Assembly (NCBI RefSeq): GCF_001742285.1
Contig: NZ_MIEK01000024.1
Coordinates: 1 to 45,661 of the forward strand
Direction: 5' to 3'
DNA from: Enterococcus rivorum
GTDB lineage: Bacteria; Bacillota; Bacilli; Lactobacillales; Enterococcaceae
Length of the DNA: 45,661 nucleotides
The notes under the pieces are model-generated. The model saw nothing but the letters and a program-made list of their open reading frames with translations. It was not told the origin of the DNA and searched no databases. Every line of letters begins with the position of its first letter. Position 1 is the first letter of the stretch. The translations under genes and the position numbers were made by a program. This document shows positions 1 to 8,700 of the stretch, piece by piece.

Positions 1-314
1 CGCCAGATGGTTTTTGGGTAGCCAAGATTAAATGAATCCCTAGGGAACGTCCGATACGAGCCGTTGAAACCAACTCTTTCATGAATTCCGGTTGTTCGGC
101 TTTCAATTCCGCAAACTCATCACTGATTAAGAAGAGGTGAGGCATCGGTTCTTTGACATCGCCGCTTTTGTATAATTTCTGGTATTGATTAATGTGGTTC
201 ACGTTATTCTCCGAGAAGAGGCGCTGACGGCGTTTTAACTCGGCATTGATGGAAATCAGTGCACGCATACTTTGGGCACCGTCTAAGTTGGTAATCGTCC
301 CTAAATAGGTGAGG
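1..314 (-). pseudogene. Truncated duplicate of the essC ATPase core (left part outside the window)
   Basis: Bases 1-303 align without gaps to 7060-7362 inside the intact essC, matching EssC residues about 723-823 just after the first Walker B. I count seven substitutions in about 310 bases (about 98% identity), and every one leaves the amino acid unchanged. An extra A at about 303-305 breaks the frame, and similarity stops at about 314, so no start codon or N-terminal half is attached. The copy runs off the left edge, so its 3' part may continue there. It has the same direction as essC, so the two form direct repeats 7,059 bp apart. Most likely it is the leftover of an essC 3'-module exchange. 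The sequence identity is certain; the history is inferred. Confidence 0.9.
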
Positions 315-487
315 ATAACAGGCAAAACTATGTATTAATTGGATGAAAAATAAATTGAATAGTTATAGTTCCATCAAAATTGTATTATTTAATTTTAACA
401 TAACGTACGATATTTTTTTATTTCAGTAGTAAAAAAACTAGCAGAATCTACTACTTTTTTAAGTAGATTCTGCTAGTTTATTGAAAA
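315..487. other. AT-rich spacer between the essC fragment and the next gene
   Basis: No coding potential seen. The stretch is very AT-rich and marks an abrupt change from the roughly 50% GC essC fragment. Its only recognisable element is the terminator hairpin at 435-479. Confidence 0.6.
431..479 (-). terminator. Rho-independent terminator of the 488-757 gene
   Basis: An 18-bp perfect inverted repeat pairs 435-452 with 462-479 around a 9-nt loop. On the minus strand it is followed by a U run (A run at 431-437 on plus). It sits just past the stop codon of the minus-strand gene. Confidence 0.9.
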
Positions 488-757
488 TTATATCTTCTCT
501 CTCTTCCGAAGTACCTCAATTTGACTATTCATTTTTTCTAGTGTCAGGGTGAAATCTTTTTGGAATGCTGAAAAAATTTTAGAACAAGAATGATAGTCTT
601 TAATAATTTTTTTCTTATTGACGGGGCGATGGTTGTCGCTAAAAAATTGAGTGAGTAAGTGTAAAGGCTCGTTCCAAGAATTTAGTTGTTCTAAAAGGTC
701 ATGTAAAGTGTAGATATCTTGGTAGGTAATCTTTTTCGTGGGTTGAATTTTGTTCAT
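488..757 (-). CDS. Small hypothetical protein, divergent from the HTH regulator
   Basis: An 89-aa charged, probably helical protein with no signal peptide or membrane segment; I do not recognise the family. The start ATG at 757 has a good Shine-Dalgarno (aaggag, about 7 nt upstream), and a strong terminator follows the stop. It is divergently transcribed from the HTH gene at 866, with a near-perfect palindrome between them, so that regulator probably controls it. It lies in the low-GC cassette between the T7SS cargo genes and the essC fragment. It could be a remnant accessory or immunity gene of a neighbouring module, but nothing in the sequence shows a function. Confidence 0.65.
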   Translation of the reverse strand: MNKIQPTKKITYQDIYTLHDLLEQLNSWNEPLHLLTQFFSDNHRPVNKKKIIKDYHSCSKIFSAFQKDFTLTLEKMNSQIEVLRKREKI

Positions 758-782
758 AAATAATTCTCCTTTTTTGTTAGTG

Positions 783-798
783 GTGCTCTTAAGAACAC
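783..798. promoter_or_regulatory. Palindromic operator candidate between divergent genes
   Basis: A 16-bp palindrome, GTGCTCTTAAGAACAC, with a single mismatched pair lies between the 488-757 gene and the HTH regulator. A related half-site (ataagagcaac) occurs at about 831-841. A -10-like TATACT at 814-819 lies just downstream, so a bound repressor would cover the -35 region of the regulator's promoter. Autoregulation is inferred. Confidence 0.5.
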
Positions 799-865
799 CT
801 CTTTTGGATTGATTATACTATATGATGTTTATAAGAGCAACATAAAGGATGGAGATGAAGCGCGG

Positions 866-1078
866 ATGAAGGAAAGAAAAGTAGAGGTTTGTTTGAAAGA
901 ACTTGTGAAGGAAAGAGGGATTTCTCTAAGAGAATTGGCGAGATTGTCAGATATTGAACCGTCAATTATTAATAAATTAGCTAATAACAAGCGAGAAAAG
1001 ATTTATTTGCCTCACATTGAAAGAATTGCGGAAGCATTGGATATTGATGACATATCTAAAATTATTCGTTTGAAATAG
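866..1078 (+). CDS. Small Cro/C1-type HTH transcriptional regulator
   Basis: A 70-aa XRE-family DNA-binding protein consisting of essentially only the helix-turn-helix domain (HTH at about residues 19-40, with the typical 'LRELARLSDI' and 'INKLANNK' helices). The frame extends upstream to a TTG at 809, but I prefer the ATG at 866: it has a purine-rich ribosome site (ggagatgaag) and gives the usual length for these mini-regulators. The palindrome at 783-798 is a likely operator. A bidirectional terminator follows. Its position beside T7SS cargo suggests local control of cassette genes, but no target is shown. Confidence 0.85.
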   Translation: MKERKVEVCLKELVKERGISLRELARLSDIEPSIINKLANNKREKIYLPHIERIAEALDIDDISKIIRLK

Positions 1079-1087
1079 ATAAAAAGT

Positions 1088-1140
1088 AAAAACAGTTTAA
1101 CTATAGCGCTTTTGAGCAAAATAGTTAAACTGTTTTTTTA
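1088..1140. terminator. Bidirectional terminator between convergent genes
   Basis: Inverted repeat of 1088-1104 with 1121-1137 (17 bp) with a 16-nt loop, A-rich on the left and followed by T7 on the right. It can end the HTH gene on plus and the membrane-protein gene on minus. Confidence 0.88.
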
Positions 1141-1146
1141 ACCTAC

Positions 1147-1551
1147 CTATGTTGTTTCTCTAGAAACAGCACTTTTGTAGTTATAGTATCGAACCATAAA
1201 CAGCATGCTAGAAAGTACTAGCGCTATTTCAAAAATCCCAAAGTTAAAATATAGTATACTTGGACTGACAACAGAACCAAGACTAGCAAAGCCAACGAGT
1301 AAACAACTTATAAAAATTGCCCAAGCTTTAGCAGTCGAAAAGCTAACTTTCATTTTATTAATGAAATAGATTGTTAAGAATCCTTGAAGTAGAGATCGAA
1401 AGATAATTCCCCCAAAATAGGTTCCACTAGAACCTGAAGTAGTAGCAATAAAAATTGACCAACCCGTGTTTTTTAACATAGTTACTATTTGTACTATAAA
1501 TAAAACATTCAACATGTTATCAAGTTTTTCTATTGCGATACCCAGCCTCAT
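1147..1551 (-). CDS. Small multi-pass membrane protein, last gene of the T7SS cargo operon (possible immunity)
   Basis: A 134-aa protein with three or four hydrophobic segments (about residues 14-32, 45-65, 75-93 and 100-120). Its ATG overlaps the stop of the upstream gene in an ATGA, so the two are translationally coupled; a ggag ribosome site lies upstream. It is the last gene of the minus-strand series that begins downstream of essC and ends at a bidirectional terminator. Known T7SS toxins that attack membranes have small membrane immunity proteins, so a protective role is plausible. No family was recognised; function is inferred only from position. Confidence 0.7.
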   Translation of the reverse strand: MRLGIAIEKLDNMLNVLFIVQIVTMLKNTGWSIFIATTSGSSGTYFGGIIFRSLLQGFLTIYFINKMKVSFSTAKAWAIFISCLLVGFASLGSVVSPSILYFNFGIFEIALVLSSMLFMVRYYNYKSAVSRETT

Positions 1552-2006
1552 TTTGTTGTCTCCATTTTTTCTTTGTGATTGTATTCAATTTCTCTACAGA
1601 AGTGAATAATCAATTCGTAGTCTTTAGGGGCCAGTTCTTGATCTTCATAACGATCATTGCCAAAATCAATTAAATCAAGTCTAGCATTCTCAGGTGCCAA
1701 TTCTTGATAACAATTTTGAGAGGTTCTAAGCACCCCTCTGAAATAAGGTTTTCCTAGAATAGATAAGGTAACGCCTATTTCTACTTCTTTGACAGGATTA
1801 CGCGTTTTATTCACTAATAAATATTCTAAGACCATATTTCTTTTTTTGACAGTCATGTTTCCAGCAACAACTATTAATTCATTTGAGGGTAGGTTTGTTT
1901 CCTGTTGGTCTAAAAAAGATTCCCAAGCGTCTATATATTCTTGATTATTAATCATAGTTTTGTATTCAGGTATTTCTTGTAAATATTTTGCCCACTCAAT
2001 GTTCAT
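1548..2006 (-). CDS. Cytosolic protein with a SLAP-like beta domain, T7SS cargo operon
   Basis: A 152-aa soluble protein. I chose ATG 2006 (MNIEWAKY) because GGTGG precedes it by 9 nt; the frame is open further upstream to 2030. The gene overlaps the upstream lipoprotein gene by 11 nt and the downstream membrane-protein gene by 4 nt. Residues about 45-125 read like a small beta domain of the SLAP kind ('LVNKTRNPVKEVEIGVTL', then 'LAPENARLDLIDF'). A comparable pattern occurs in the lipoprotein encoded upstream, so the two may be distant paralogues with different locations. A role as an immunity or chaperone protein for the 379-aa effector is inferred. The domain match is by eye and tentative. 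Confidence 0.65.
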   Translation of the reverse strand: MNIEWAKYLQEIPEYKTMINNQEYIDAWESFLDQQETNLPSNELIVVAGNMTVKKRNMVLEYLLVNKTRNPVKEVEIGVTLSILGKPYFRGVLRTSQNCYQELAPENARLDLIDFGNDRYEDQELAPKDYELIIHFCREIEYNHKEKMETTK

Positions 2007-2643
2007 TATTATTATCCACCTTTTCTCCATTGATTTCTAAATCGGTGATGTCAAAACTGAGATCAGCAACTTTATTTTCTTTTAGTTTTGCTTGATATGA
2101 TTTTGGAGCAGACATTGTTATTGAAAAAGCAACAAAACTTTTTTCAGGTAAATATCCAAGTTCTTTTTTTGTTAACTTAGCATCTGTTTTTTCTTCAACC
2201 TCGGTGTTCTTAAAACGAGGAAAACCTTTAAAAGAAATATCGTTTACTACACGATTACTATTATTAACGATAAAGTAATTAGTAGTGACAGTTTCTTGAT
2301 TAACGTTTATTCTGAAACGAAAAGGGATAAGATTAATTTTTTTATTTTCATCTATCTTATATCTATAAGTTTCAAAGTTTTGTTTTATTGTTTCATCAAA
2401 ATCTGTTGATAATGTCTCTAGGAATTCATCATGTTCTTTTTGTCCATCCATTATATAGAATTTATAACCATTTAAGTCGTAGCCGTCATATTTATTAATA
2501 GTCTTAGTGTAATTTTTTGTAGATTTTTGAATAACAGAATCTGACGTGTTTTGTGTATCATTTGAACTCTTTAGAGTACATCCACTTACCATGAATAAAA
2601 GTGAAAGACTTATTATGACAGTTTTAATTTTTTTTAAAATCAT
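1996..2643 (-). CDS. Lipoprotein of the T7SS cargo operon (candidate immunity protein)
   Basis: A 215-aa predicted lipoprotein: basic N-terminus, hydrophobic stretch, and lipobox LFMVSGC with the acylated Cys at about residue 22. The frame can be read from a TTG at 2655, but that codon overlaps the Shine-Dalgarno (ggagggg) that serves the ATG at 2643, so 2643 is the start. The mature part is Asn/Lys-rich with a beta-type segment ('FIVNNSNRVVNDISFKG', then 'YLPEKSFVAFSITM') resembling the next gene's product. It lies 47 nt after the effector gene and overlaps the following gene. Lipoprotein immunity is known for the S. aureus T7SS lipase TslA, which makes extracytoplasmic protection against the effector a sensible hypothesis. 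Confidence 0.72.
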   Translation of the reverse strand: MILKKIKTVIISLSLLFMVSGCTLKSSNDTQNTSDSVIQKSTKNYTKTINKYDGYDLNGYKFYIMDGQKEHDEFLETLSTDFDETIKQNFETYRYKIDENKKINLIPFRFRINVNQETVTTNYFIVNNSNRVVNDISFKGFPRFKNTEVEEKTDAKLTKKELGYLPEKSFVAFSITMSAPKSYQAKLKENKVADLSFDITDLEINGEKVDNNNEH

Positions 2644-2690
2644 ATACCCCTCCAAAAATAAATTTCATAACTCTTAATAAACTACAATTT

Positions 2691-3830
2691 TTAAAAGTCT
2701 AAATTGATATCTATCAATTCCACTCTACCACCAGACACACTAATACCAACCAAGCCAGGAGTTCCCATCTCAATTCCATCGGCGGCTAATTTAGCTTTTA
2801 TTTCTGCTGATAAAAGAGAGATATCAATTTCTGATTTATATTGATATAGATCATTTTCTGCAAAAACATGTTCGAAATTGAATTCTATTAAATTAGCACC
2901 TAAACTTGCTCCAACGCCATCAGCATTTAATGAAGCAGATGCTGAAACATTTCCTACAGACCACTCAGCATCACCATACTTACCTTTCATAGTATTTAAA
3001 TCAACAGAAGTTGTTGCACCAAAGCCGGATCCAAGAGAACCTTCTGTTTTACCTAAAATATCAGTATCTATTGAGCCAGATGGGTTAAGTAGATCGGCAT
3101 TAGCAGAAGTCTCTAAATTGAAGAAGGTAACATTATTTTCTAAATCGACATACCTTATTTCATATTGTCCATTTTTGATAACTAGTAGAGCTTGTTTTTT
3201 GTCTGAATTTTTTCCGGAAATTTCTTTTGCTTTAAATAGATAGTATTCTAGAAGGACAGCAATCTCTTTTTCACTTAAGTTGCGATAGTGACTATTGATT
3301 TCTTTTAACATTTGTTCTTTAGTCATTACTCTAGTCTCGTTCTTAAATTTTTTGAGTTTTTGTTCTAATCGTTTTCCTCTACCTTCGAAAACGCCAGGGA
3401 TTTTATCAATATTATTTCTAGTGCCAATCGCTTTTAAACCAGAAGCAAGGCCAGGGGCGTTTAGAGAGGTTGCCCCTGCAATATTTCCTTTATATTGACT
3501 GATAATGGATTTAAGTTGTTTGACTTCATTAGAACGAGCTTCCATTTTTTGTTTTATAGTTGTGTCATTATTTTTTGCCGTAGTTTTAGCTTTTTCAAGT
3601 TTTGTTTTAATAGTTGTAGCGCGACTTTCTAGATCTGATTCTATTGTATTTAAAGTGAATCCTTCAGTTATCTGATTTCTCAATGATAAGGAACAATCGG
3701 CAAATAGTGATTCTACTTTCTTCGCAATTTTTTTAGCAGAAGAATAACCAGTGGTTATTTCAGTTACAGCATCAGTAGTGTCTTTATTGTATTTATCAAT
3801 TACTGCACTAGATAATTTTTTTTCAGCCAT
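2691..3830 (-). CDS. Candidate T7SS effector (379 aa, no LXG motif seen)
   Basis: A 379-aa protein with no signal peptide. Residues 1-115 are predicted long helices, as in secreted WXG100/LXG-type N-termini, though I see no LXG motif. Residues 115-200 are charged and helical. Residues about 205-379 switch to a Gly/Ser/Ala-rich, alternating beta pattern ('VSASASLNADGVGASLGANL') ending in a hydrophobic C-terminus. ATG 3830 follows ggagg by 6 nt. It is preceded by three small helical proteins and followed by a lipoprotein and a membrane protein, the order (partners, toxin, immunity) typical of T7SSb effector operons. The C-terminal activity is unknown; a membrane-active or structural domain is possible. 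The cargo assignment rests on context. Confidence 0.68.
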   Translation of the reverse strand: MAEKKLSSAVIDKYNKDTTDAVTEITTGYSSAKKIAKKVESLFADCSLSLRNQITEGFTLNTIESDLESRATTIKTKLEKAKTTAKNNDTTIKQKMEARSNEVKQLKSIISQYKGNIAGATSLNAPGLASGLKAIGTRNNIDKIPGVFEGRGKRLEQKLKKFKNETRVMTKEQMLKEINSHYRNLSEKEIAVLLEYYLFKAKEISGKNSDKKQALLVIKNGQYEIRYVDLENNVTFFNLETSANADLLNPSGSIDTDILGKTEGSLGSGFGATTSVDLNTMKGKYGDAEWSVGNVSASASLNADGVGASLGANLIEFNFEHVFAENDLYQYKSEIDISLLSAEIKAKLAADGIEMGTPGLVGISVSGGRVELIDINLDF

Positions 3831-3833
3831 TTT

Positions 3834-4283
3834 TTACCTCCAACTTGATATATCAGACCCAGAGTTAACAATGTTACTAATATATTTATCTAATTGTGAA
3901 AAAGTGTCTGCATCATTCATTATTTTTTTAGATAAGGTTTCAAAGAAGCTTTGTACTTCATTCATGTAAGATAGAAAACTATTGACATACTCTCTGTAAC
4001 TCTCATCTGAATCGGATTTCCAGTCATCCTTGCTTAAAGAGCTTTTTTGTTGTTCAATTGCTTTTATTCCTTCTCTTACCTGTGTTAATCCTAACATAAT
4101 ATTAACACAGATTTCACTTTCAATTTTATTTTTATCTACAAGTATTCTAGCACCAGTAGCATAGGATTCCCTGGTTTCAGTTACTTTAGGACTATACCCA
4201 CCTGCATAGGAAGGGGTTGGTTGAGTGATTGAATAAGTTGGAGTATAGGCTTTACTAATAACGTCTCCTTTTTTTGCTGACAT
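3834..4283 (-). CDS. WXG100-like T7SS partner or small substrate (149 aa)
   Basis: A disordered Pro/Ser/Thr/Tyr-rich N-terminus (residues 1-45) is followed by a helical hairpin whose turn reads 'DDWKSDSDESY', comparable to the WXG turn of ESAT-6-like proteins but with Lys-Ser after the Trp. The C-terminal helix ends with 'MNDADTFSQLDKYI'. ATG 4283 has ggagg 6 nt upstream. It lies 3 nt before the effector gene and 15 nt after the previous one, so it is surely co-transcribed and probably co-secreted with the effector. The long disordered leader is unusual for a WXG100 protein. Confidence 0.7.
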   Translation of the reverse strand: MSAKKGDVISKAYTPTYSITQPTPSYAGGYSPKVTETRESYATGARILVDKNKIESEICVNIMLGLTQVREGIKAIEQQKSSLSKDDWKSDSDESYREYVNSFLSYMNEVQSFFETLSKKIMNDADTFSQLDKYISNIVNSGSDISSWR

Positions 4284-4298
4284 AGTTCTCCTCCATTC

Positions 4299-4568
4299 TT
4301 ACAATTGATTAAATGTTTCAAAAGTTGCATTTAGGCTACTGAGCACTAAGTCATTATATCGATCCGTTGGAGCAATGACATCGGATTTAATTACTTCCAT
4401 TAGTTCCGTTAAACTATCAGCAGCCATCCCTTGGTACCCTTTACTTTCTATATCTGTTAGTGCTTTTTCAATATTGACTAGACCATTATGGATACTTAAA
4501 AATCCGTTTTTAAGTCCATCTTTTTGCTCCATCAATGCTTCTGTTTTTACTTTTAATTCATACCCCAT
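4299..4568 (-). CDS. Small ESAT-6-like partner protein (89 aa)
   Basis: An 89-aa helical hairpin protein with the turn 'KGYQGMAADSL', where Tyr replaces the Trp of the WXG motif. This matches the size and layout of the small LXG-associated alpha-helical partners (DUF5344/DUF3130 type) encoded just upstream of T7SSb toxins. ATG 4568 has aggag 9 nt upstream. It is sandwiched between two other helical genes in the same operon. It probably forms a complex with the effector N-terminus for export through EssC. The exact family is by resemblance only. Confidence 0.75.
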   Translation of the reverse strand: MGYELKVKTEALMEQKDGLKNGFLSIHNGLVNIEKALTDIESKGYQGMAADSLTELMEVIKSDVIAPTDRYNDLVLSSLNATFETFNQL

Positions 4569-4582
4569 TACTTTTCATCTCC

Positions 4583-5041
4583 TTATCCCCAGTCAACCAA
4601 ATTTAGTTCAAAGTTCATTAGATTTATTTCATCTTCTATTCTAATCATAGTAGAATTTAATTCAGATTGGAGTTCTTCTATTTTTTCTTCTAATTTTTTT
4701 TGTCCATCCTTCATTCTCCCTTGACAGTCTTCCATTATTTTTTTTACTCTAAAACCTTTATCCAGGATGTGTAGATGCATATTTTCATTTACATTTAACA
4801 TAAAGTTTCCTTTTAAAGATTTAGGGTCTTTTAAATTTTTATCTGCTGTGTCCATCATTGTGCCGTATTCTTCATATTGGCTGTTAAACGATACAATATT
4901 GTGTTCGACAGATATTTGTTTCAATTTCAAGCGCTCAATTTCTTCAACCAAACGATCTCTTTTACTTCTTAAACTAGTGATGCTTGGGTTATAACGGTTT
5001 CTGATTTTTTGTTTTTCAAGTGCTTTATCTTTTTTTGCCAT
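4583..5041 (-). CDS. Coiled-coil T7SS partner protein (152 aa)
   Basis: Strongly charged and almost entirely heptad-like: a first coil at residues 20-60 ('SKRDRLVEEIERLKLK') and a second at about 100-145 ('KLEEKIEELQSELNS'). No signal peptide. Size and position, first gene after essC, fit the DUF5082 (YwqH-like)/DUF3958 helical partners found at the head of LXG-type operons. It has a good ribosome site (aaggag 5 nt before ATG 5041) and only 12 nt separate it from essC, so it is read with the secretion operon. Low GC like the 3' end of essC, with which it was probably inherited. Confidence 0.72.
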   Translation of the reverse strand: MAKKDKALEKQKIRNRYNPSITSLRSKRDRLVEEIERLKLKQISVEHNIVSFNSQYEEYGTMMDTADKNLKDPKSLKGNFMLNVNENMHLHILDKGFRVKKIMEDCQGRMKDGQKKLEEKIEELQSELNSTMIRIEDEINLMNFELNLVDWG

Positions 5042-5053
5042 TTGTTCTCCTTT

Positions 5054-5760
5054 CTAAACCAGTGGTATTTTCACTTGATAAGCTAAGTCATTGATTACGT
5101 AGTAGGCTTCTTGGTTCATTAATTTAGGTGATTTGAAGTTTAAGTTTGAAGCAGTCAAGATACTTTGGTCAGAATACTTCATGAACAACAAGCCGTGTTT
5201 ATTTTGTTTTACTAATTTAGAGAATTCATCATATTTTGAGCCATACTCTGTAGGGGAACCGAATGTAATGAATTTAATCATTGGGAAATCTTCATAGAGT
5301 TCTTTACAGACAGGAATCAGATCTTTTGCAATTTTTTCGCCAAAGTCTGCGATATTCACAATCATAAAGTAATGATTCATGGAGACATCAATGTTTTGTT
5401 CCTGAATAGCTCTTTGTTCGTTTAGCACACCTTCTAAAACATTTTTCATTGATTCTTCATCTGAAAGGTAGCTAACAACTACGTCTTCATTTCCTAGGTA
5501 GTCATAGTTATTTTTATTGGTATCGACAATATGCACGAAGTGACGAATATTTTCATTATCAGTTTCTGCAATTTTTTGAATAAATAGTTTTAATGTGTTT
5601 TCAACTTCGTTTTGAGAAGCACCGATAACAGATAGATGTTTTTCAAAATTACTATCCCAAGGAATCACAGAGACAGTTTCTAAGTCTAAACCTATTGGTA
5701 CAAAACCATTTGTTTTTTCATATTTTTTCTTAGAGATTTCGTTAAATTGAATAATATTTA
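5054..5760 (-). other. Variable low-GC 3' module of essC
   Basis: Reading GC line by line, 5,041-5,760 averages about 30% (18% at 5,701-5,760), whereas 5,761-5,940 is about 50%. The break falls within one essC codon run with no frame damage. EssC C-terminal variants that travel with specific substrates are known in S. aureus and Listeria; here the break lies in or near the start of the third ATPase domain. The boundary is estimated by eye to within about 60 bp. Confidence 0.7.
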
Positions 5761-8700
5761 AATCTTCCGGTACCATCGGAATTTCTTCTGGTCGTCCGCC
5801 TGTCCAGTATTCGTCCATTTCTTTGACTTCGGCTTGGATGGCTTCAATGATTTGGAGTGTGTCTTCCCCTTCAGCCGGTAGGGCAGTTTGGAAGCTTTCC
5901 GGTTCGTCTAGCTTGATTAAGCCACGTCCTGGTAAGTCTTCAATGGTTAAGTTGGTACGTCCGACAATCGCGCGTGGTTCCGAATCGTCAATCAGCTTCA
6001 AGGCGATTTGGGTTTTGATGTTGCTGTAAAGGTTCATACGTAATGAGTTTTGACGTCCAGCCGAGATCAGTAGATGAACCCCGATTCCTGCCCCTTCACG
6101 AGCCACTTGCATGATGACTTTTTCTAACGGTTCTTCAAATTTTGAGCCTTTGAAGCCTTCGTAGCCATCGACTAAAATCATGATAATTGGTTCTTCATTG
6201 CCACTGGCACGTTCATACATATCTAAACTAGCTACGGCATATTCACTAAGTAGCTTTTTACGACGTTTTAGTTCATCGGTAATTCTTCTGGTAAATTTCA
6301 CAATCTTCTCTTCTTCGTCAATACTCATGGTGTCTGCCACATGAGGCAAACGTTTCAGCGGTAAAAGTCCATTGGTTCCGAAGTCTAGTAGATACAGGTT
6401 CAAGCGTTCTGGATTATGCACTCTGGCTAAGTCCATTGCCACCGTCTGCATAAACATACTTTTTCCATACCCTGGACTAGAGAAGACTGCCACGTGTCCT
6501 TCTTGGGTTAAGTTCAATTCAAGGGTTTCTTGGGCCTGCATACTTGGGATATCCACTAAACCAATCACAGGTTTCAAGGCTTGTTTTTCCGTTGCCCAAG
6601 CTTCTTTGAAGTCCACATCATGAAGCTCACTTAAGGCGATTCGTTCTGCGAGTGGTGGTAACCACGGTCTTGGTAGTGGTTCGATATTTTCTTGTTCCGC
6701 TACGTCATGAATGCCATCAATAATGGCATCTAATTCAGTCGGAATCTGTTTGACTTCCTCCGCATTTTCCAAGCCACTTAAATCTTCGGTTAAGAGTTCA
6801 TATTGTCCTAATTCATTTACGAGGTAAATCGTATGGTCTTCAATTTGTTGGTCTTCCTTGTCAGGGGCGTAATCGGCACCACTCCAGGCACTTTGGAAGA
6901 GTTCGTAGATTTCATTGTTTCCGACTTGGAGATACGCACGTCCAGCTTGAGTAATTTCAGCCGCGTCAGGTGTTTTTAACATTTCCATGGAGTCGGCTTT
7001 ATCCGCTACTTTTAGTGCCAGTTTAAACTTGGAGTTACTCCAGATTTGGTCATTGACCACGCCAGATGGTTTTTGGGTAGCCAAGATTAAATGAATCCCT
7101 AGAGAACGTCCGATACGAGCCGTTGAAACCAGCTCTTTCATGAATTCTGGTTGTTCAGCTTTCAATTCCGCAAACTCATCACTGATTAAGAAGAGGTGAG
7201 GCATTGGTTCTTTGACATCGCCGCTTTTGTATAATTTCTGGTATTGATTAATGTGGTTGACGTTATTCTCCGAGAAGAGGCGCTGACGGCGTTTCAACTC
7301 GGCATTGATGGAAATCAGTGCACGCATACTTTGGGCACCGTCTAAGTTGGTAATCGTCCCTAATAGGTGAGGGAGATTACGGAACAGGTTGGCCATTCCT
7401 CCGCCTTTGTAGTCAATCAGTAAGAACGCGACATCGTACGGGTGGAAGTTCACGGCTAAGCTTAAAATATAACTTTGAATGATTTCTGATTTCCCTGAAC
7501 CTGTTGTTCCAGCCACTAAGCCGTGAGGGCCATGGGCTTTTTCATGAAGATTCAAATAGACAATATCGTCTTTGCCACGTAAGCCTAAAGGCACCGCTAA
7601 CGTCTTGTGGGGCGAATGTTCGGCCCAACGTTGGGTCACATTGAATTCATCAAAGGTTTCCAAGCCGTACATTTCTAAGAACGTGACTGCTTCTGGAATA
7701 CTGGATTTTAAGTTTTGTAAGTGATTCAAAGGCGCTAACAGACGAGGCAATTCCTCTTTGTCGAAGCCTTCTGGGAAGTGATCCAGTTGGAAGGTAGTAT
7801 TTTTTAAATTGCCTTCTTCCAGTAAAAGTACACCTGTGTTGCGGTCGCGAATATCGATAACGGTTTTGATATTATCGGATAAGCTACTCATGACATCTTC
7901 CACAAAAATCACACTACAGCCTAAATGGCTCGGGTCTTCATTGAAGAACTCCATCACCACATGGTCTAAAATTAATTTCTCATCGGTAATCATCACCACA
8001 TAATGGGGAGAGAAGAGGGTACTTTCCCGACTGTTGCGATTTTCTTCTAAGGCATTTTTCCGATTCTTCAAAATCTGATTCAAACTATTTAAGACTTGGT
8101 CACGGCTCCGTTGGTTGTAGACAAAGCATCGAACGTTGACATCTTGTAAGGTAGCATGAGGCAACCAGCGCATCCAGTTCCATTGTTCCTTTTCTGTTTC
8201 AGGGAAAATGGAGATGAATTGGACATCATGGTAGCTATGAAAAACAGCCAGTTGGTTGACTAATAAATGTAATTGTTCCAAAACCAAGTTTCTCGGACCG
8301 ATATACCCAACTGGACCATGCATTAAGTTGGCTTGGATGGGCATGTTTTGTAAGTTTAAGCTTTGTTCATACAGCTCATAGCCAGCTTCTTCTAGCTCGT
8401 CCGTTTGTTTGCCTCGTTCTTTGTTGGCATAGTTAATGTCAAAGGAAGCCGGATGTTGTCCTAAGCCTAAACGGTAATACAAGAAATCAAAATGTAGCGC
8501 TGTTTTCTCGTAAATCCGTGGGCTATAGCTTTTAGTCATGGTTAATAATTCCATGACATTAGGGTAATGGTAGTGTTGTCCTTGTTTTTGTTCTTGGATT
8601 AATTGGTGCAGTTCGACTGCTTTGGTATTTAAATAGTCTCGGTAGTTGACTTCCCGATCTACTAAGCTTTGGGCATGTTCTTTTTTCGTTTTAAAATAAT

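Noticed and set aside
2878-3243. 121-aa plus-strand ORF opposite the candidate effector
   Set aside because: Shadow of the effector gene: no Shine-Dalgarno, and both flanks belong to the minus-strand operon.
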